A DNA stretch of 7,556 nucleotides, from positions 1 to 7,556 of the forward strand of contig CAJQOK010000391.1 in NCBI GenBank assembly GCA_905479905.1, read 5' to 3'. Shown here one piece after another: positions 6,637 to 7,556 of this stretch (the stretch's first letter is position 1; every line of letters begins with the position of its first letter). The position numbers and the translations under genes are program-made. This DNA comes from an uncultured Aliterella sp. (lineage in GTDB: Bacteria; Cyanobacteriota; Cyanobacteriia; Cyanobacteriales; Chroococcidiopsidaceae). Below the pieces are notes generated by a model that worked only from the letters and a program-made list of their open reading frames with translations, was not told where the DNA came from and did not search any database.

Positions 6637-7362
6637 ATGAGTAAGATTCGCGTTGCATTAATTGAAGACCACGATCTCACCCGTGTGGGGATTAGAACTG
6701 CATTGCAGCAGCGTCAAGAGATTGAAGTAGTGGGGGAAGCAGCTAATGCTAGTGACGGGCTAAAACTGCTAGAAGCAGAACGTCCAGATATTGCCATTAT
6801 TGATATTGGCTTACCAGATAAAGATGGAATTGAGCTAACGAGGCAATTAAAGGCTAGTCAAGATACTAATGACGAATCAAGAACTAAAGTTTTGATTTTG
6901 ACACTGCGCGACAACAAAGAGGCGGTACTAGCAGCTTTTGCGGCGGGGGCTGACTCCTATTGCATGAAAGATATTAGTTTTGATAATTTGCTAGAAGCCT
7001 TGCGCGTCACTCATAGCGGCAATGCGTGGATCGATCCAGCGATCGCCCGAATTGTTCTGCAACAAGCCCAGCAAACCCCCGAAGGAAGCATAGAAAGCGT
7101 GGTAGCTGATGGCAAAACTGTATCTATTAATGCCGCCGATGCGGAGTACGATCAAATGATTGCGGCTTACCCGCTCACAGAAAGGGAATTAGAAGTTTTG
7201 CAGCTAATTGTCGAAGGTTGTAGCAATGCCATAATTGCCGAGAAGCTTTATATTACTGTGGGAACAGTGAAAACTCACGTTAGGAATATTTTAAATAAGT
7301 TGTGCGCTGATGACCGCACCCAGGCGGCGGTAAGGGCTTTGCGTTCTGGTTTGGTGGGGTAG
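6637..7362 (+). CDS. NarL/LuxR-family DNA-binding response regulator
   Basis: A 241-residue transcription factor. The receiver (about 1-128) has Glu10 and Asp11 in the acidic pocket, phospho-acceptor Asp56 in IIDIGLP, Thr89 and Lys111. The C-terminal LuxR/GerE helix-turn-helix (about 177-241) has the hallmark LTERELEVLQL (180-190) and the recognition region TVGTVKTHVRNIL (207-219). The 30-residue acidic linker (about 146-176) makes it longer than a typical NarL protein of about 210-220 residues. I prefer the ATG at 6637 because GGCGGA (6623-6628) sits eight bases before it. A TTG at 6631 in the same frame would add two residues but leaves almost no spacing to that site. It is transcribed away from the kinase cluster, so it is a candidate transcriptional output and possibly a regulator of the shared intergenic region. 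Its cognate kinase cannot be told from sequence. Confidence 0.94.
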   Translation: MSKIRVALIEDHDLTRVGIRTALQQRQEIEVVGEAANASDGLKLLEAERPDIAIIDIGLPDKDGIELTRQLKASQDTNDESRTKVLILTLRDNKEAVLAAFAAGADSYCMKDISFDNLLEALRVTHSGNAWIDPAIARIVLQQAQQTPEGSIESVVADGKTVSINAADAEYDQMIAAYPLTERELEVLQLIVEGCSNAIIAEKLYITVGTVKTHVRNILNKLCADDRTQAAVRALRSGLVG

Positions 7363-7372
7363 ATCCCCCCAA
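7351..7372 (+). terminator. GC-rich hairpin over the stop codon of the NarL-type regulator
   Basis: TTGG, one bulged T, then GGGG (7351-7359) can pair with CCCCCCAA (7365-7372) around a five-base loop that contains most of the TAG stop. This is a strong eight-pair stem at the exact 3' end of the gene. No T-run follows on the plus strand; the bases are A-rich instead. It is therefore not a classical intrinsic terminator, but could act as a U-less terminator or 3'-end stabiliser. Confidence 0.35.
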
Positions 7373-7414
7373 AAACACGTCAACAAAGCGGAGAGCAGCG
7401 CAAACTACGCGAGT

Positions 7415-7427
7415 GAAGGTTTCCTTC
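7415..7427. repeat. Small inverted repeat in the right-hand spacer
   Basis: GAAGG and CCTTC pair around TTT. It lies in a stretch (about 7386-7430) with short GC-rich words such as GAGCAGCGC and CTACGCGAG. These resemble the short palindromic repeats scattered through cyanobacterial spacers, but that family assignment is from memory only. Confidence 0.3.
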
Positions 7428-7465
7428 CACAAAAGTTTGTAAGAGAAAGCTACACCGCTTTTTGA

Positions 7466-7484
7466 CTCCCCTTAAGAAGGGGGG
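7466..7484. repeat. Inverted repeat CCCCTT-AAG-AAGGGG
   Basis: A perfect 6-bp stem (7468-7473 with 7477-7482) with a three-base loop, extendable by a G-T and a C-G pair to 7466-7484. No T-run follows on either strand, so it is not a textbook terminator. It could still separate the plus-strand regulator from a convergent gene at the right edge, or be a copy of a C-rich/G-rich spacer repeat. Confidence 0.4.
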
Positions 7485-7515
7485 AAAATATTTACAAAAA
7501 GGGGGGAAATATTTA
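7477..7515. repeat. Two near-identical G-run direct repeats
   Basis: The word AA-G6-A4-TATTTA (7477-7494) recurs as AA-G6-A3-TATTTA (7499-7515), differing only by one A, with four bases between. The first copy shares its G-run with the right arm of the inverted repeat at 7466-7484. Copy slippage on the G6 and A tracts could create such a tandem pair. Confidence 0.6.
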
Positions 7516-7556
7516 AGGGCGGAGATTGAGTAATTCTTGGGGAGAAGCGAGAAGTT
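7513..7556 (-). CDS. Possible C-terminal tail of a convergent gene (cut by window edge)
   Basis: On the minus strand one frame gives LLASPQELLNLRP followed by TAA (7515-7513). It reads like an ordinary soluble-protein C-terminus and stops just where the spacer-type G-run repeats begin. Only 13 complete codons are visible, so this may be chance and no product can be named. The other two minus frames are also open here but encode the low-complexity repeats, which makes them less likely. Confidence 0.25.
   Translation of the reverse strand, partial: LLASPQELLNLRP

Noticed and set aside
1..7556. CRISPR array, tRNA, insertion sequence or toxin-antitoxin pair
   Set aside because: No regularly spaced repeats, cloverleaf-like sequence, transposase motif or small paired genes could be found.

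Overview
The window looks cyanobacterial. The octamer GCGATCGC (HIP1, over-represented in many cyanobacterial genomes) occurs 11 times in 7.6 kb, where chance at equal base use predicts about 0.1. The signalling proteins are also of cyanobacterial type: a short Rcp1-like receiver beside a kinase with a phytochrome-type histidine box, multi-PAS/GAF kinases, and a long-linker NarL/LuxR regulator. I do not assign a genus.

The whole window is a two-component signalling locus. Four genes run on the minus strand, in transcription order: a 621-residue PAS histidine kinase (6357 to 4492), a 142-residue single-domain response regulator (4330 to 3902), a 1164-residue kinase with an N-terminal receiver, three PAS and two GAF domains (3850 to 356), and a CheB-type methylesterase that starts at 285 and runs off the left edge. 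The gaps are 161, 51 and 70 bases, which fits an operon or two overlapping transcription units. Divergently, across a 279-base AT-rich region, a NarL/LuxR-type DNA-binding response regulator is read on the plus strand (6637 to 7362). The right edge (7363 to 7556) holds hairpins, a G-rich direct repeat and perhaps the last 13 codons of a convergent minus-strand gene.

A plausible but unproven reading is as follows. The 621-residue kinase phosphorylates the adjacent Rcp1-like receiver and possibly the N-terminal receiver of the large kinase, which would then take both a phosphoryl input and PAS/GAF inputs. CheB-type methylesterase activity may tie the pathway to receptor adaptation. The divergent NarL-type regulator would be the transcriptional output. 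No output partner for the large kinase is visible, because it has no C-terminal receiver or Hpt domain.

The most unusual points are the beheaded PAS domain at the N-terminus of the 621-residue kinase, the receiver-first layout of the 1164-residue kinase, the receiver-less CheB, the AT-rich composition of the small regulator, and a perfect 18-base palindrome just upstream of the large kinase start. I found no tRNA, rRNA, CRISPR array, transposase or phage gene.
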